64,000 nt of DNA from Pictodentalium vernedei (GCA_031216915.1 CM062297.1:829958786-830022785); one strand, 5' to 3'; shown: positions 11,361 through 22,510, numbered from the stretch's first letter. The notes: generated from the letters alone by a model not told the origin. Translations and numbers: made by a program.

Positions 11361-11664
11361 CAGTTGAAACTAGAAGTCCTGTCCCGAATTGTGCGCTTAT
11401 CTAGGCTTAAATGCACGTAGCAATTGACATATCCAATGGCATCCAAAGCATGGCAGGTTCTCCTGATTACTCATAGTAAACACAGGCAATGTTTCTGCCA
11501 ATGGACCTCCGGGTTACCCGGAGGTCCATTGGCTGAAACATTGTTTGTGCACAGGCCATATGTACAGGATATGATAGCCTTACTATGGTCATAACGCGTA
11601 GATTAACGCGCGAATCGACGTGCTATTTGTGCGCATTTCATGTTAGGACTTCCAGTTTTAACTG
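11361..11664 (+). mobile_element. MITE family 1, copy 3, nested
   Basis: 304 bp between TA at 11359-11360 and 11665-11666, with one change in the left end (CAGTTGAAACTAG). It is inserted in the left part of the element at 11322-12057, so it is the younger of the two. It carries the standard GGACCTCCGGGTTACCCGGA core hairpin. Confidence 0.9.
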
Positions 11665-11873
11665 TATCCCTGTTAACAGAATATAATTTCCCAACACAAA
11701 ACCATTTACCTCCAGTACAAATTTGACCTGGTAATTGAATATAGGTTATACAGTAATCTCCTGTTAATTGAATAAAAAATCTTGTAACATGTTGAGAAAT
11801 TGCCCGGACTCTTCCCAGTTTTCCTTTGGTTATAGACCAATTTGGCCTCAGTACATTCAATACAGGCATTTAA

Positions 11874-11931
11874 TCTATTATATCTTGTTTGACAGAGCTC
11901 ATGGAGCTCTGTCAAACAAAATATAATAGAA
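11874..11931. repeat. Nearly perfect hairpin
   Basis: Arms of about 27 bases ('tctattatatcttgtttgac' onward and its complement) surround GAGCTCATGGAGCTC. It lies inside the element at 11322-12057 and may be that element's internal palindrome. Confidence 0.75.
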
Positions 11932-12167
11932 TAAATGCTAAGTTTATCTCTGGAATACAGGAAAGTGACACAATCCCTGTTAATTGAATACTCCTGCTAA
12001 TTGAATAATGTTATTGGCAAAGTGGCTCTTCAATTAACAGGGTTCCAACTTCCACTGTACAGCAAAAGCAAATATTACAAACTAATAATGAAACTATGTA
12101 CTTGTGAAATTTTCATGTGGTCATTCTACAAAATGTTTTAGCTGGTACTATACAGTTTTGAAGGTTA

Positions 12168-12486
12168 AAGGGCTCAGTACTTAGAGGTGAAGGCTGCAAG
12201 CCAAAGGGTCCTCTATCAAATACCACCTGTGGCAACCACTTTCTTTCCTTGGACAATACACTTCATTCCCACTGCCCACTTAGTGCCATTGCGTACCAAG
12301 GCATGCTGCATGTCAATCGTACACTTGTCTTCAACCAATGCTAACCCAGCGTGTGTGCTGTTTGTACGTTAGATGTTTGTAATTGCTCTGTGGTTCTCTC
12401 TGGCTTTTCCCACCTGTAAAACTGTCCGACATGAAGTGACCCTGGCTATCAAAGTGTCATTAAACCCCAATAAATAAATCAATAAG
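12168..12486 (+). mobile_element. tRNA-derived SINE
   Basis: The head 'gggctcagtacttagaggtg' with 'aggctgcaagcc' resembles the tRNA-like head of the SINE at 4501-4850. It is followed by 'cttgtcttcaaccaatgcta', 'ctgtggttctctctggcttt', 'gtaaaactgtccgacatgaa' and the 3' end 'gtcattaaaccccaataaat'. The central 'ccttggacaatacacttcat' is a diverged version of the usual 'ccttgggcaaggcactta'. Confidence 0.75.
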
Positions 12487-12499
12487 AATCATGTGTCCC

Positions 12500-13545
12500 T
12501 ATTCTGGAGAACAGTTTGGGGCAAATTGCCAAAGGATGGTTTGGGTCAGATTAGTATCCAGTTTGGGTCAAATTGTTGGAGGACAGTTTGGATGCAATTC
12601 TCACGAATTCCAGTCACTTTGGCCCCAAGTCATTTTGGCCCCAGTCATTACAGCCTTAGGTCAATTCAGCCCCAATATACCAGGTCATTTCGGCCTCTTT
12701 AAATATTTTCAAATATTGTTTGAATTTTAACATTTTTCTATTTAATTTTTTTTCAACATATGTATCTCTCAATTAGATATTCAGGTATACATGATATATG
12801 TCTAGTAGATTTTCTTTCATGATGAATAAATAAAAGAAAAGTTTCAGCATGTCGAAGATGCACATGGACTATGTGGGATTTGAAATCACTTGTGACCTGA
12901 ATAATTTTATTTGCTTATGAATCTATGAGAGCCAAAAGCGAGGGTAAGTAATGTGATTTGGTTTGAGTGTACGCCTTGGAAGTGGGGCCCTGGGATCAGA
13001 CCCCCGTGGACATCGAACTGGAAGGGGACTAGGAATTGCGCATAACTACAAGGATTCTGCTCTGTGTTTTAGAAAATGTGGACATATTTATGGTAGTATC
13101 AAAATCGCAGTTTGGTGGTTGTTTCAGAGAAAAAAAAAAGAAAAAGAAACCCTGTGAACCTCAAACTGGAAGGTGACTAGGAATTGTGCATAACAACATG
13201 AATAAATGACTGCATATTCCGGTACTTTGCAAAATTTCAAAGTAAAATAATTTCTCTTACTTATACAGATAGCATCTTAAATGTATGTTAAATTGAACAC
13301 ATGGATAATTTTTAATGTCATGTGTAACTGTTCTGTACACTGAGTAAATACAAATAACTGAACATTACTTAATAAAGGTAATTACCCATTATTTCTAAAC
13401 ATGAACTATGCACTGATCTTTATAGATCTCTACACTTAAAATGGTGCCGAAATGACCAAGGGACCAAAGTGACTAGGACAGAGATGACTTTGAGGTCGAA
13501 TTGACCAGAGGACAAAATGACTTGGAGCCGAAGTGATTGGATATC
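12500..13545. mobile_element. Element bounded by inward-facing short repeats (type I)
   Basis: At the left (about 12605-12700) 'agtcattttggcccca'-like units occur five times in direct tandem. At the right (about 13440-13540) the inverted form 'ggggccaaaatgact'-like recurs five times. The enclosed 740 bases have no recognisable coding region. Further left (12500-12600) 'cagtttgggtcaaattg'-type units form a second short tandem set. The family is not identified. Confidence 0.6.
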
Positions 13546-13989
13546 ATTCTAACAGATGAGAGACGTTAATTAGGCCCTATTACAGAACACATTGAATGTG
13601 AATTTACTGCAGAGATAATTGCTCGACGATATATTATATTAATATTTTTTCAATAAATATCGAACAATCTATTAATATTTTTTTTAAGAATTATTTTCAG
13701 GAGTTAAAACGAATATCGTACCGTATCTAAAATATCCTAATAGATGTGTACTGCTTTTCTTTTGGATGCTTCTTCCCTGGGCCTAGTTCTCCCCAGGCTG
13801 AAGATTCCCCCAGTTCCCGAAAAAAAATGACATGCCATTTTCAATGGCGGTAAATATCCAAAAGGGTTATTATTTTCCATTTTTTAGTTTTTGAAACTAC
13901 GAAGCACTGTTCAGAAATACAGATGCACCAAAAAGTAACACATTATTACTTTGTTTTGGTTTCTAACAGGACTGAAAGCAACCTATCAG

Positions 13990-15275
13990 TATCACTTTTT
14001 CGAATTACACCCATTTCGTCTGCTAAACAAATCGTCCGCTGCAATTTTACCCAAGTCGTCCTCTATAATTATACCCAACACGTCCGAAACTCGTTCGCTG
14101 GGGGAAAGTATTCAAGTATTGCATTTTGAATCATTTTTTATTCATATAATAATTTTATTGTATAATTTATTGTATATTACCTATTGTAATATATCTTAAT
14201 GTACCTCCATTGTAATATATCTTAATGTACCTCCTTGCATTAAATTTCATATATGTGTATGAAATTCTGAAAACAGAAATGTCAGAACAAAATAAACTAT
14301 CCAGCCATCTAATAAATTTTAATTACTGTTTATTCAATGGATTACCAATAAAAATTATATTATTACAGTAAAAGTTCTTAAAGTATATGTACGTTATATT
14401 AAGTTCCACAACATAATCTTATAATTTTGCAATTTTTCATTGAAGAGCTCCACCGGCACCTTACAGTGAATAATTGCAAAATTATTAGCATAAGTATTAT
14501 AAGAATTAATTATATTAAGAAATGCAACAAAATTTGTTATATTAAGTTCTGCAACATAATCTTATAATTTTGCAAGTATTCATCGAGGCGCACCGTCGCT
14601 TTACAATGAATAATAGCAAAATTATTAGCAAATGTATTATAAGAATTAATTATATTAAGAAACGCATCAAAATTTATGGTTTATTAAATTCTGCAACATA
14701 ATCTTATAATTTTGCAATTATTCTTGGAAGAGCATCACCGGTGCTTTACAATGAATAATCACAAAATTATTAGCAAATGTATTATAGGAATTAATAATAT
14801 TAAGAAACGCATCAAAACGTGTTATAATCATATTAAGAAATGCATCAAAACTTGTTATATTAAGTTCCGTAACATAATCTTATAATTTTGCAATTATTCC
14901 AGGGGGAGGGGGGTCCTGGGACCAAAAATTTGCAAGACGTGATGTGGGGGGTGGGTAAGCCTCTTGAGTGCACCAAAAATGTGCATTTCCAACTTGTGCA
15001 ATTTTTTGAAAACATATCAATATATCAGCCAATATATGACATCATTTGTGTTTCATACCTTAAAGATGATGTTGTAGATCACACTCTTAACATAAATACA
15101 TCATCAGGAGGCTTTATATGTGAGAATATTGGGCTTAATCTGGGGAAATGTCACACGTTAGTAGGGGGTGGGTGTCTTGTTCGAAATGTAGAAAATGTGC
15201 AGACATTTTCCTGACAAGCGGACGACTCGGCTTGCGGACGACTCGGCTTGCGGACGAAACGTCCGTATACCCTTT
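13990..15275. mobile_element. Element bounded by inward-facing short repeats (type II)
   Basis: The left edge (13998-14100) holds 'cacccatttcgtctgc', 'caaatcgtccgctgc', 'cccaagtcgtcctc' and 'cccaacacgtccgaaac'. The right edge (15215-15265) holds the inverted form 'gcggacgactcggctt' in direct tandem, then 'gcggacgaaacgtccg'. The design matches the neighbour at 12500-13545 with a different repeat word. The middle contains the tandem array at 14401-14890. No coding region is recognised. Confidence 0.55.
14401..14890 (+). repeat. Tandem repeat, about 143 bp, each unit containing a palindrome
   Basis: Units start at 14401, 14544, 14686 and (partial) 14862 with 'aagttctgcaacataatctt'. The last spacing is longer because of a small internal duplication ('tattaagaaatgcatcaaaa'). 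Within each unit 'cttataattttgcaattatt' is followed about 25 bases later by its approximate complement 'aataattgcaaaattatta', around a variable CACCGGTGC-type loop. Confidence 0.85.
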
Positions 15276-15887
15276 TTTCAAGCAAACTTTTCCTTACTTT
15301 TACAACACCTTAACATTCGTCTAATTCAACAACTGAGTTTCTGTTCATCTTGATATTTCACGAGGTACGTGTTAATGCATATCTGTATACAATCGCACCA
15401 ATATAACAACAATTATCAGTTATATTATCGGTTATATGTACGTTTTTTTTCGATTGAGGTTATCACTGGCAGACAAGCTGCAACGAAATCAGGACTGAGA
15501 GTTCGATCCGAAATGACGAGATCATCAGCTGAGCATATTGACAAACCTCCAGAAGGACTGAACTCGAGTAATAATAGTACCACTTTGGCCGGACGCTGAT
15601 TTGACGCGGTTCTCGGTTGAGAAGGCCTGGTTACCCCTGAAGTGTAGATATGTAGGCCAATGTATCACGCAAAGCTTTGAGGCGAAACAAAAAACATTTG
15701 ATTCCCAGAGGGGGACAGGCCAATTGCAATTGCATGGGCAATTCGACACCGGAAGTTACGTAGTTTTTTCACTGAAATTTACTGTCCACTTCAAAAATCA
15801 CATTGACGGCTATAGAGAATTCTGTTCTGGAACACATTTATCTGACTGGGTATGTGGAACCCTTTGCGGGCCTACGGCCCGCTTGGG

Positions 15888-15990
15888 GTTCCTATTACAA
15901 TAGCGGTTGATGAAAAAGTTTACATCAGCTGCTATTGTAATAATTTTTTTACAATAGCGGGTGTATTACAATAGCGGTTCGTACAGCGCA
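15888..15990. repeat. Hairpin with 'attacaatagcgg' repeats
   Basis: 'attacaatagcggttgatga' is answered by 'tcagctgctattgtaat' about 30 bases on, and 'acaatagcgg' recurs near 15950 and 15970. Just before it is a short GCGGGCCTACGGCCCGC palindrome. Confidence 0.55.
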
Positions 15991-15999
15991 CAACAGATA

Positions 16000-16512
16000 A
16001 CATACAGGCATTGAGAGAGTCTGTATTCCACACTAAAATGACTTCATTAATTTAAAACAATATTCAAGGTTTAACAGGAAGAACAATGCATTGGAATAGA
16101 AATTAAAGAAACGAAATCGAGTGGTGGAAAAGATAAGTAGAATTTTGCCGTATGTCTGGTCAGTCGATTCAAATTTGTTGTTGAACTGCCATAGACAATC
16201 AACGCAAGGTGGACAGTTCACACCCAATGGTTTAATACTTGGTTGTTAACCCTATTCCTAACGAATCTGTCACATCCACTAGCGTAATTTACCAACTGGG
16301 CATTTCAAAGAAACATTCAAAAATTAATAAAGAAAGAAACATGTTGATTTCGAGTTCAGACCTTTAAATTCCCCCAAATAGTGACGGTAAACGCTGTGCC
16401 CATGTTATGTAATTATGCCCAAATTGTGCGGTGTTTAAATATTTTTTTTCAAAGTTGTGTAGTGTCCTGGTCAATTATAGTTTGGTCAAGTGTCCCAGAT
16501 GCAAGCAATATA
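16000..16512. other. Unassigned stretch
   Basis: No gene or repeat family recognised between the hairpin at 15888 and the Tc1 element. Confidence 0.4.
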
Positions 16513-18086
16513 TACTACTGAAAGTTTGCTAAGCACTAAGTATATCCAACTACTTGTTTTACGTTTTAGTTGAAATATTGTAATGAAAAGTGTATATATT
16601 TTTTATTTAATTATATCTTTAATGATTTAAGTACAGAAATTAAGATTTTATTTGTGTTTGACATTACTTTTTATCTTTTGAATACAATAACCATGGAAAA
16701 TGAATTTTATTGGTAAAAGAGGAAATTTTTCAATTTGCCAAAAAAGTTGACGGAGCGAACTAGCATGGGTTCAATATCGAGTATGATACTCATTACTCTT
16801 AATTACAGCTTGACAACGCCTTCCCATGCTTCCAGTCAGGATCCCGGTGGTCCTTTGTGGGCTATTGTTTCGTTCTTGGACCAGCATGGCACCAAGCTCC
16901 TGGACACTTCTTGGCTGGAGTGAACGGGCTGAAATTGCAAGCTGCAACTCATTCCAGACATGTTCGATTGGATTGAGGTTAGGGGGTCTTGCTGACCAGT
17001 CCACACGCTCAATCCCCTCCCTCTGTCGGTACTCCCCAACAGCATGGGCAACACAAGGACGGGCAATATCGTCCATCAGAATGAATCTATCACCCACTGC
17101 ACCTGCATAAAAGCTGACGTGAACATCCAGGATCTCATCAATATACCGCTGTGCAGTCAATGTACCACGTTCAAGGACACAGAGCTATGTACGTCCATCC
17201 CTGCTTATGCCGCCCCAGACCATGATTGACCATAGCGGTCATGCTCAGCATTGTTGGCTGCATGGACTCGCTGTCCTGTTCTTCTCCATACCCTAGAACG
17301 CCTACTGTGTGGTCTAGGCAGTCCCTTGACTCATCTGTAAAAAGGACAGATCGCCAATCTTCTCTGGTCCATCCAACGTGGTCCATGACCCATTCATGTC
17401 GTGTCTGGCGTTTGTTCTAGGACATTGGAATGCACATACATGGTCTTCTCGGTCGAATACCACCTTCGTTCAACCTTGCCGGATAGTCTACGTCGAAACA
17501 TTTACGCAGGATGCATTCTGAAGGACACTGCGAAGCTGGGTTACTGTGCCAAAGCGTTTCCTACGGGACTGAATGATCAAAAATCAGTCTTCAACTGCAG
17601 ATGTTGCCCTGTCTCTGCCACCACCATTCCGTCGTACTGGTGTGCCATACTGCTGAAATCTTGCACAGGCTCTGGTGATCATCGCATGGTGCACACCAAG
17701 GGCTTCACCAACCTTTCGATGGGTAGCCCCTTGTTCCACCATCCCTACAGCCCGCCACATTTCTGCTTCAGACAAATGCCTTCTTACATTTGTATTTGCC
17801 ATATTCAATTATTAAATCACAAGGGTTTGTGTTGAAGTGAAGATTGAATACCCTACACATGTCATGTACATGTAGACAGTACACGAAAACATCATGAAAA
17901 TCAAGGGGTACATGCTTTCCATGACTGTCACGAAAAGTCTGCCTGTCAAGAGAGCTAATGTAAACACTGGAGATCATCTCAATACATTCCTCAATCATAT
18001 CCACCAAAAATATCGCAAATATGTCACAAGCAAATTGCACAATGATGTGTCAAATATTTGGTGCTTAGCGCAAACTTTGAGTAGTA
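16513..18086 (-). mobile_element. Tc1-like DNA transposon, copy 1 (inactive)
   Basis: A 1574-bp element between TA dinucleotides (16511-16512 and 18087-18088). The terminal inverted repeats are TACTACTGAAAGTTTGCTAA at the left and, in reverse complement, TACTACTCAAAGTTTG then CGCTAAGCAC at the right. Its size is typical of Tc1. A broken minus-strand transposase occupies 16771-17808. A second copy lies at 28281-29730 with the same ends. Confidence 0.92.
16771..17808 (-). pseudogene. Tc1 transposase, DD34E type, frameshifted
   Basis: The N-terminal segment starting at 17808 (MNMANTNVRRHLSEAEM) contains the paired helix-turn-helix (GATHRKVGEALGVHHAMITR) followed by a GGGRDRATS hinge typical of Tc1 transposases. 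Catalytic signatures sit in other frames: SVLFTDES (first Asp, 17171-17386), FILMDDIARP (second Asp) and PPNLNPIEHVWNEL (Glu) in 16771-17160. Exactly 34 residues separate the second Asp from the Glu, the DD34E spacing. Total length would be near the usual 340 residues, but several frame changes are needed, so it is dead. The protein would have acted in the nucleus on the TACTACT-type ends of its own element. Confidence 0.9.
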
Positions 18087-18089
18087 TAG

Positions 18090-19038
18090 TTTATGGCGTT
18101 CCTCAAGAATCAAACAATTCAACAAATGTGGATAAAAATCTACAGAGTTCTCTAGTGGAAATCAACCTGCGTCGACAGTGTCGAATACGACAATGTCGAC
18201 ACATGTTGATGTTCGCTGGCGAACTCTTTACGAGCATCCACTCAAAGCTAGGGATCACTTGTGGAGTTTCTCATTAAAAGCCACGCGTAATTTACATTTA
18301 AATAGGATTTTAGGGTTGACACCAGAAAGCTAAGAAACCTTTGTGATGTTTCTTTTTAAATGTCATGCGTAATTTACGTTTAAATAGGACTTTTACCTGA
18401 TACTTGAAAACTAAGAAAGTCTTTCGAGCAAGCTTCAACGCAAGGGGAGAATCCAAATTAACGGTGAAGACCTATAACTAGAAGCTGTAAATTATGATTC
18501 TCAGTGGGAGCGGGGGGGGGGGGGGGGGGGGGGGGGTACGGAGATGCTGAAAAGCATATGGAACAGATGCCGAGGAGGGAAATATACCGGCGCTTTACAA
18601 TATCACCCGGCGAAAAAACAATGGATCAGTATTTGCAGCTCTGCCCAAATTAGACTAATCTAAGACCTTCATGTGCGATAGGTAAAGGGTTAACGTATGT
18701 AATTAATATTAATCCCTGGACCAGAAAACCAAATGTTCAGTTTATGATGTACACATAGTGAAAACAAATTTCATGCTGCCATATTGGCATAGCATTTTGT
18801 TAAAACCCTGGGAATAGGGAAACTGGTAATTAAAATACTCTGATAAGGTTGGTCTCTACCATTCCGTTTGAAACGTGATATGAAACATGCCTTTAACGTT
18901 ATTAAAATGATAGGTTGCGGATCTCCGCAGCCCCCAAGTTTACAGCGAAATTTTCAGAACACTTTCAGTAAATTAGGTCTGCATCCAGCTTTTCGGAAGG
19001 TTCAAGCCGGATTTACTCAGTTCGAGTTGACGACTGTA
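18090..19038. other. Unassigned stretch with a poly-G tract
   Basis: No gene recognised. A run of about 27 G lies at 18511-18537. Two related phrases, 'cgtaatttacatttaaatag' near 18287 and 'cgtaatttacgtttaaatag' near 18368, suggest a small direct repeat of about 80 bases. Confidence 0.45.
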
Positions 19039-19578
19039 TGCGCCGTGGCTCAGTGGTACGGCATTGGACTTCAAATAGTTGACGACTGGGTACGCGGTGA
19101 CTCAGTGGTCACGGCACTGGACTTCAAACCGAATGGTCCGCTGTTCGATCCTCTCAAGGGGTAACGGCGTTGTATCCTTGAGCTCGACGAGCTCGTTCCA
19201 ACGAGGGGTCACATGATATGGTTTTGTTGAAATTTTTTGAAAAAAACTATTTTTTTCAACTGCTGAATTTGCATATTACGCGGGCGGATGCGGGCGATTC
19301 GTTGGTTAAAGGGTTAATCCCAACTGCCCACGAAGTGTGGCCACAGTGGCGTCGTGTACTAAGGCGTACTGCACATCGCATGTGCGCTTGTCTTCAACCA
19401 ATGCTGATCCTACTTGTGTGGAGTTAGTACATTGGGGAGCATGACAGTTACTTGCCGCTGCTCGGTGGTTCTCTCGGGGTACTCCGGCTTCCTCTACCCG
19501 TGAAACTGTTCGGCGCGAGGTGGTCCGAGCTGCTGAAAGTGTCGTCAAACCCCAATAAATAAATAAATAAATAAATAA
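19039..19578 (+). mobile_element. tRNA-derived SINE interrupted by a TTAA-type MITE
   Basis: A tRNA-like head at 19088-19155 (ACGCGGTGACTCAGTGG as A-box region, TGTTCGATCC as B-box) follows a partial repeat of the same head at 19039-19075. After 'gttgtatccttg' the sequence switches to MITE family 3 (19186-19316) and resumes at 'tcccaactgcccacgaagtg'. The remainder carries the shared blocks 'taaggcgtactgcacatcgc', 'gctcggtggttctctcgggg' and the 3' end 'tcaaaccccaataaataaat'. Confidence 0.8.
19186..19316 (+). mobile_element. MITE family 3, arm type b (half element)
   Basis: It runs from the palindromic centre (GAGCTCGACGAGCTCGTTCC) through 'cacatgatatggttttgttg' and 'attacgcgggcggatgcggg' to 'taaagggTTAA' at 19317. 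The left half is missing. The TTAA at its right end is part of the host SINE sequence (TTAATCCC, compare CTTAACCCC in other copies). Confidence 0.75.
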
Positions 19579-19816
19579 GTAAATAACTTGACTCTATAAG
19601 GATCTTGCGAATATGTCATTGCTGTATTATCTCTCGAATCGAAAAAGAAGCCAAAAATTTCGAATTGAACGAATATCGGAAATCAAAAAAAGTCGACCTC
19701 ACCTTTTTTCTGTGAATCACGTGACATATTGAGGGAAGGGGCGTGACGAAGACGGTTTGGGTGCATATCTGGATTTGTTCTGACTGAGGCGGCTCAAATC
19801 CCGACTGATAACACAT

Positions 19817-19920
19817 TGCAGCTACATCATCAAGGCATTCTTTCGTAGAAGGCGTGTCTTGATCGCGTAGTTGGAATATTAGTCAGTCGGTTTCATAGTT
19901 GAAAAACTAAAGACTTCAGG
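19817..19920. repeat. Hairpin repeat 'ctacatcatcaaggcat'
   Basis: A hairpin of about 60 bases whose arms are 'gctacatcatcaaggcattc' and its diverged complement ending 'gtagttggaa', followed by 'attagtcagtcggtttcat'. Related hairpins lie at 21772-21826 and 57545-57604; the last shares the following stretch as well. Confidence 0.65.
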
Positions 19921-20106
19921 TATTGCATTCGTTAACCATTTTCTAAAATTGCATAGTGGGCTCTCTGATTTCCACTCGAATTCGAAACAAATATGAGTTT
20001 CAATCGAATTGTTTTACGAATATTGAATATTCGCAGGCCCCTAGATTCTATTGATCACTTGACATAAAACCCGAAACAATATGCACAAATGGATCGAGAT
20101 CAGATA

Positions 20107-20401
20107 CAGTTAAAACTAGATGTTCTGTCATGAAATGCGCACAAATAGCACGTTGATCTGCGCGTTAATTTACGCGTTATGACCACCATAGTAAGGCTAT
20201 CAAATTCTGTACATATGGCCTGTGCACAAGCAATGTTTCAGCCAATGGACCTCCGGGTAACCCGGAGGTCCATTGGCAGAAACATTGCCAGTGTTTGCTA
20301 TGAGTAACCAGGAGAATCTGCCGTGCTTTGGATGCCATTCGATATGCGCAATTAAGCCTAGATAAGCGCATAGATCGTGACAGGACTTCTAGTTTTAACT
20401 G
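20107..20401 (-). mobile_element. MITE family 1, copy 4
   Basis: 295 bp between TA at 20105-20106 and 20402-20403. It has complete terminal repeats CAGTTAAAACTAGATGTTCT and the complement, and the GGACCTCCGGGTAACCCGGA core. It is oriented like the copy at 532. Confidence 0.92.
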
Positions 20402-20646
20402 TAGCACTTCCTAAAAGGCTGCGAAGTACATTGTTGCAAACAATGCGCTGTTTAGCAGTTTGTCAGAGACTCCGCTCTAAAAACTAGTTTTTTTATGACG
20501 TATATATTTATGAGCATTCAGTAGTATCATTTGTATTGGAAAATAACAGATCGGCATTCAAAAGTCAGTTATTTCGGCACCAAACGTACAAAATGAAAAT
20601 ATATGACTAGAAGTCAAGATTCATATTTTGCACAGGTATACAAGTA

Positions 20647-21023
20647 GTGGGGCGCGGTGGTGTTGCGGTAACCGGTTCTCGTCAGATCACCGAAGTTAAG
20701 CAACGCCGAGCCCGGTTAGTCCTCGGATGGGTGGCCGTCTGAGCGATCGATTCAGACTCCCGCGTTGTGTCCTTGGGCAAGGCACTTAACCCCGATTGTC
20801 CACATGGAGGCACGATGACGCCGTGTGCTAAGGCGTACTGCACGTCGATGGGGCGCATGTCTTCAACCAGTCTAGCCCTGCCTGTGCTGCAGTATAGAGT
20901 TACGATGTTGGGAAGCTGGCAGCTGCTCGGCGATTCTCTCCGTGTACTCCAGCTTCCTCAACCCGTAAAACTGCCACGGTCATGATTAACCATTTTGCAA
21001 CAGTATGTGACCTTAAACACCAA

Positions 21024-21062
<39 letters not shown>

Positions 21063-21064
21063 AT
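20647..21064 (+). mobile_element. 5S rRNA-derived SINE
   Basis: Bases about 20672-20742 match the 3' two thirds of eukaryotic 5S rRNA almost exactly: GTTCTCGTCAGATCACCGAA, GTTAAGCAACGCCGAGCCCG and GGATGGGTGGCCGTCTGAG. These are the A-box and C-box of the internal pol III promoter. The first 25 bases ('ggggcgcggtggtgttgcgg') are not 5S. Downstream are the shared SINE blocks 'gtccttgggcaaggcactta', 'taaggcgtactgcacgtcga', 'gattctctccgtgtactcca' and the tail 'accttaaacaccaataaata' with about a dozen AATA units. Confidence 0.9.
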
Positions 21065-21069
21065 ATAAG

Positions 21070-22200
21070 TAGTGTAAGCTCCTGATATAGGTATCAGGAT
21101 TTAACACACTATTCCCCATACCCCAAAATTGACGATATAGGTACCACATTGTTTATTGTAATTCCCACAGGAAAACCGAGTACATGTAGAACTAAAAGTC
21201 GGAGTATTATAGTCAGCTGAAAAGATTACTATAAAAATTCCCATTGGACTGCTGGTCCATATAATTCCCGCGATGTCGACGGATTATAATACCAGTGCCT
21301 ATAACACTTCAACGTTTTGTTCCACAAGTATTCCGGTTTTCCTGTTGAAATTCCTGTTGAAATTCCTGTAGTAAACCTGATACCTCTTTTGTCAGTTTCG
21401 GATTATGGGGAAGCATGTGTTAAATCTTGGAACCAGTGTCATCAGCTTTCGTTACTGATACAGAGATGTACACTGAATGCTAAATCCAGAATGCCATTGC
21501 ATGATTGTGTAGCTTAATGGCCGAAAACATGGACAGATCATGTGACCCCTTCATGAAAAACAAGGCGCTTGAATCTGAGTGTACAAACAGCCACACAACT
21601 CGAATATGCTAATTCCAGTCTCACTAGACACTACAACTGATGAAAAAAAACGTTTCCATGTAATATCAATGATGAGCTGTTGATAGCGGCTATCCCTATA
21701 TCCCTATACAGTGCCTAGTACCGATAATTGTCGAACCCGTTTCTGGGTACTATTTCAACTATTACAGTGTAATATTCCAACTACATCATTCGACGAAGGC
21801 ATGTCTTGGTGATGGAGTGGGAATATGTTATCAAATTGAGTAGATAAGCAATGAGGGTCGAACTCGTTCCAACGAGGAGTCACGTGATATAGTTGTTTTG
21901 AAATAAGTCTGTCACAACTGCCCAATTTTCAAATTACGCGGACGGATGCGGTCGATTCGCAGGATTTAGGAGAATGCAAACAAAAACAATTTGGCGAAAG
22001 TCGTCGTCTTTGACGATTTTTTTTGTATTCCTATTTTATGGTACTCTCTTGATGTTTAGCAGTTACATTCTATATCACAAATAAGATATGATGAGATCTC
22101 AAAAAATGTTTTAAAATCTAAATAGTCAATAAATGCACTTCAACGACACTTTTTTGCAGGCTGTTAATTTCATAACTGGGATGTACAACCACAACAAAAC
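21070..22200. other. Mostly unassigned, with a MITE fragment and a hairpin
   Basis: Contains the hairpin repeat at 21772-21826 and a diverged half of MITE family 3 arm type b at 21845-21970 ('ctcgttccaacgaggagtca', 'attacgcggacggatgcggt'). A short tandem 'ttcctgttgaaa' occurs near 21340. No gene recognised. Confidence 0.5.
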
Positions 22201-22204
22201 AAAT

Positions 22205-22400
22205 GTATATATGGTATCACGGAAATAAATGTTTTCCCATAGGCGATCATTATAACGTTCCGGCAATAAAAAATATGATCGCATCACTTTAGTTTTGGTA
22301 CGCAAATATCTTTGTCAAGTATAGCCCTTCAGACAACTTTTTCTGACCTGAGAACAAGGAGTCATGCAACAAATAAGAGCGAAAAAGTGACACGACGGGG
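22205..22400 (+). repeat. Dispersed repeat, copy 1
   Basis: Matches 23950-24145 in the same orientation: 'ggtatcacggaaataaatgt', 'ttttcccataggcga', 'atatgatcgcatcacttta', 'tctttgtcaagtatagccct' and 'gtcatgcaacaaataagag' occur in the same order in both. Family unknown. Confidence 0.8.
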
Positions 22401-22510
22401 AGCAATATAAATGCCTCCCATTTAAGGCAAATAGATTAATGGTATGGCATTGGCAAAACATAAAACAGTGTTTTTTTCCAAAAGAATGATCAGTACCCTC
22501 TACTCTGGTA

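Larger units (their letters stand above)
11322..12057. mobile_element. Tc1/pogo-like non-autonomous element with nested MITE
   Basis: Flanked by TA at 11320-11321 and 12058-12059. It opens CAGTTGTGCCCACTTAATTG; its far end, read in reverse complement, is CAGTGGAAGTTGGAACCCTG then TTAATTGAA. The motif TTAATTGAAT recurs inside the right half (about 11770, 11975, 12000). Without the MITE at 11361-11664 it is about 430 bases long. The CAG start, TA target and TTAATTG-rich ends resemble pogo/Tigger-type elements; that assignment is inference. No transposase is encoded. Confidence 0.6.

Noticed and set aside
20672-20742. Genuine 5S rRNA gene
   Set aside because: Only about the last two thirds of 5S are present, the 5' part is replaced and a SINE body with an AATA tail follows.
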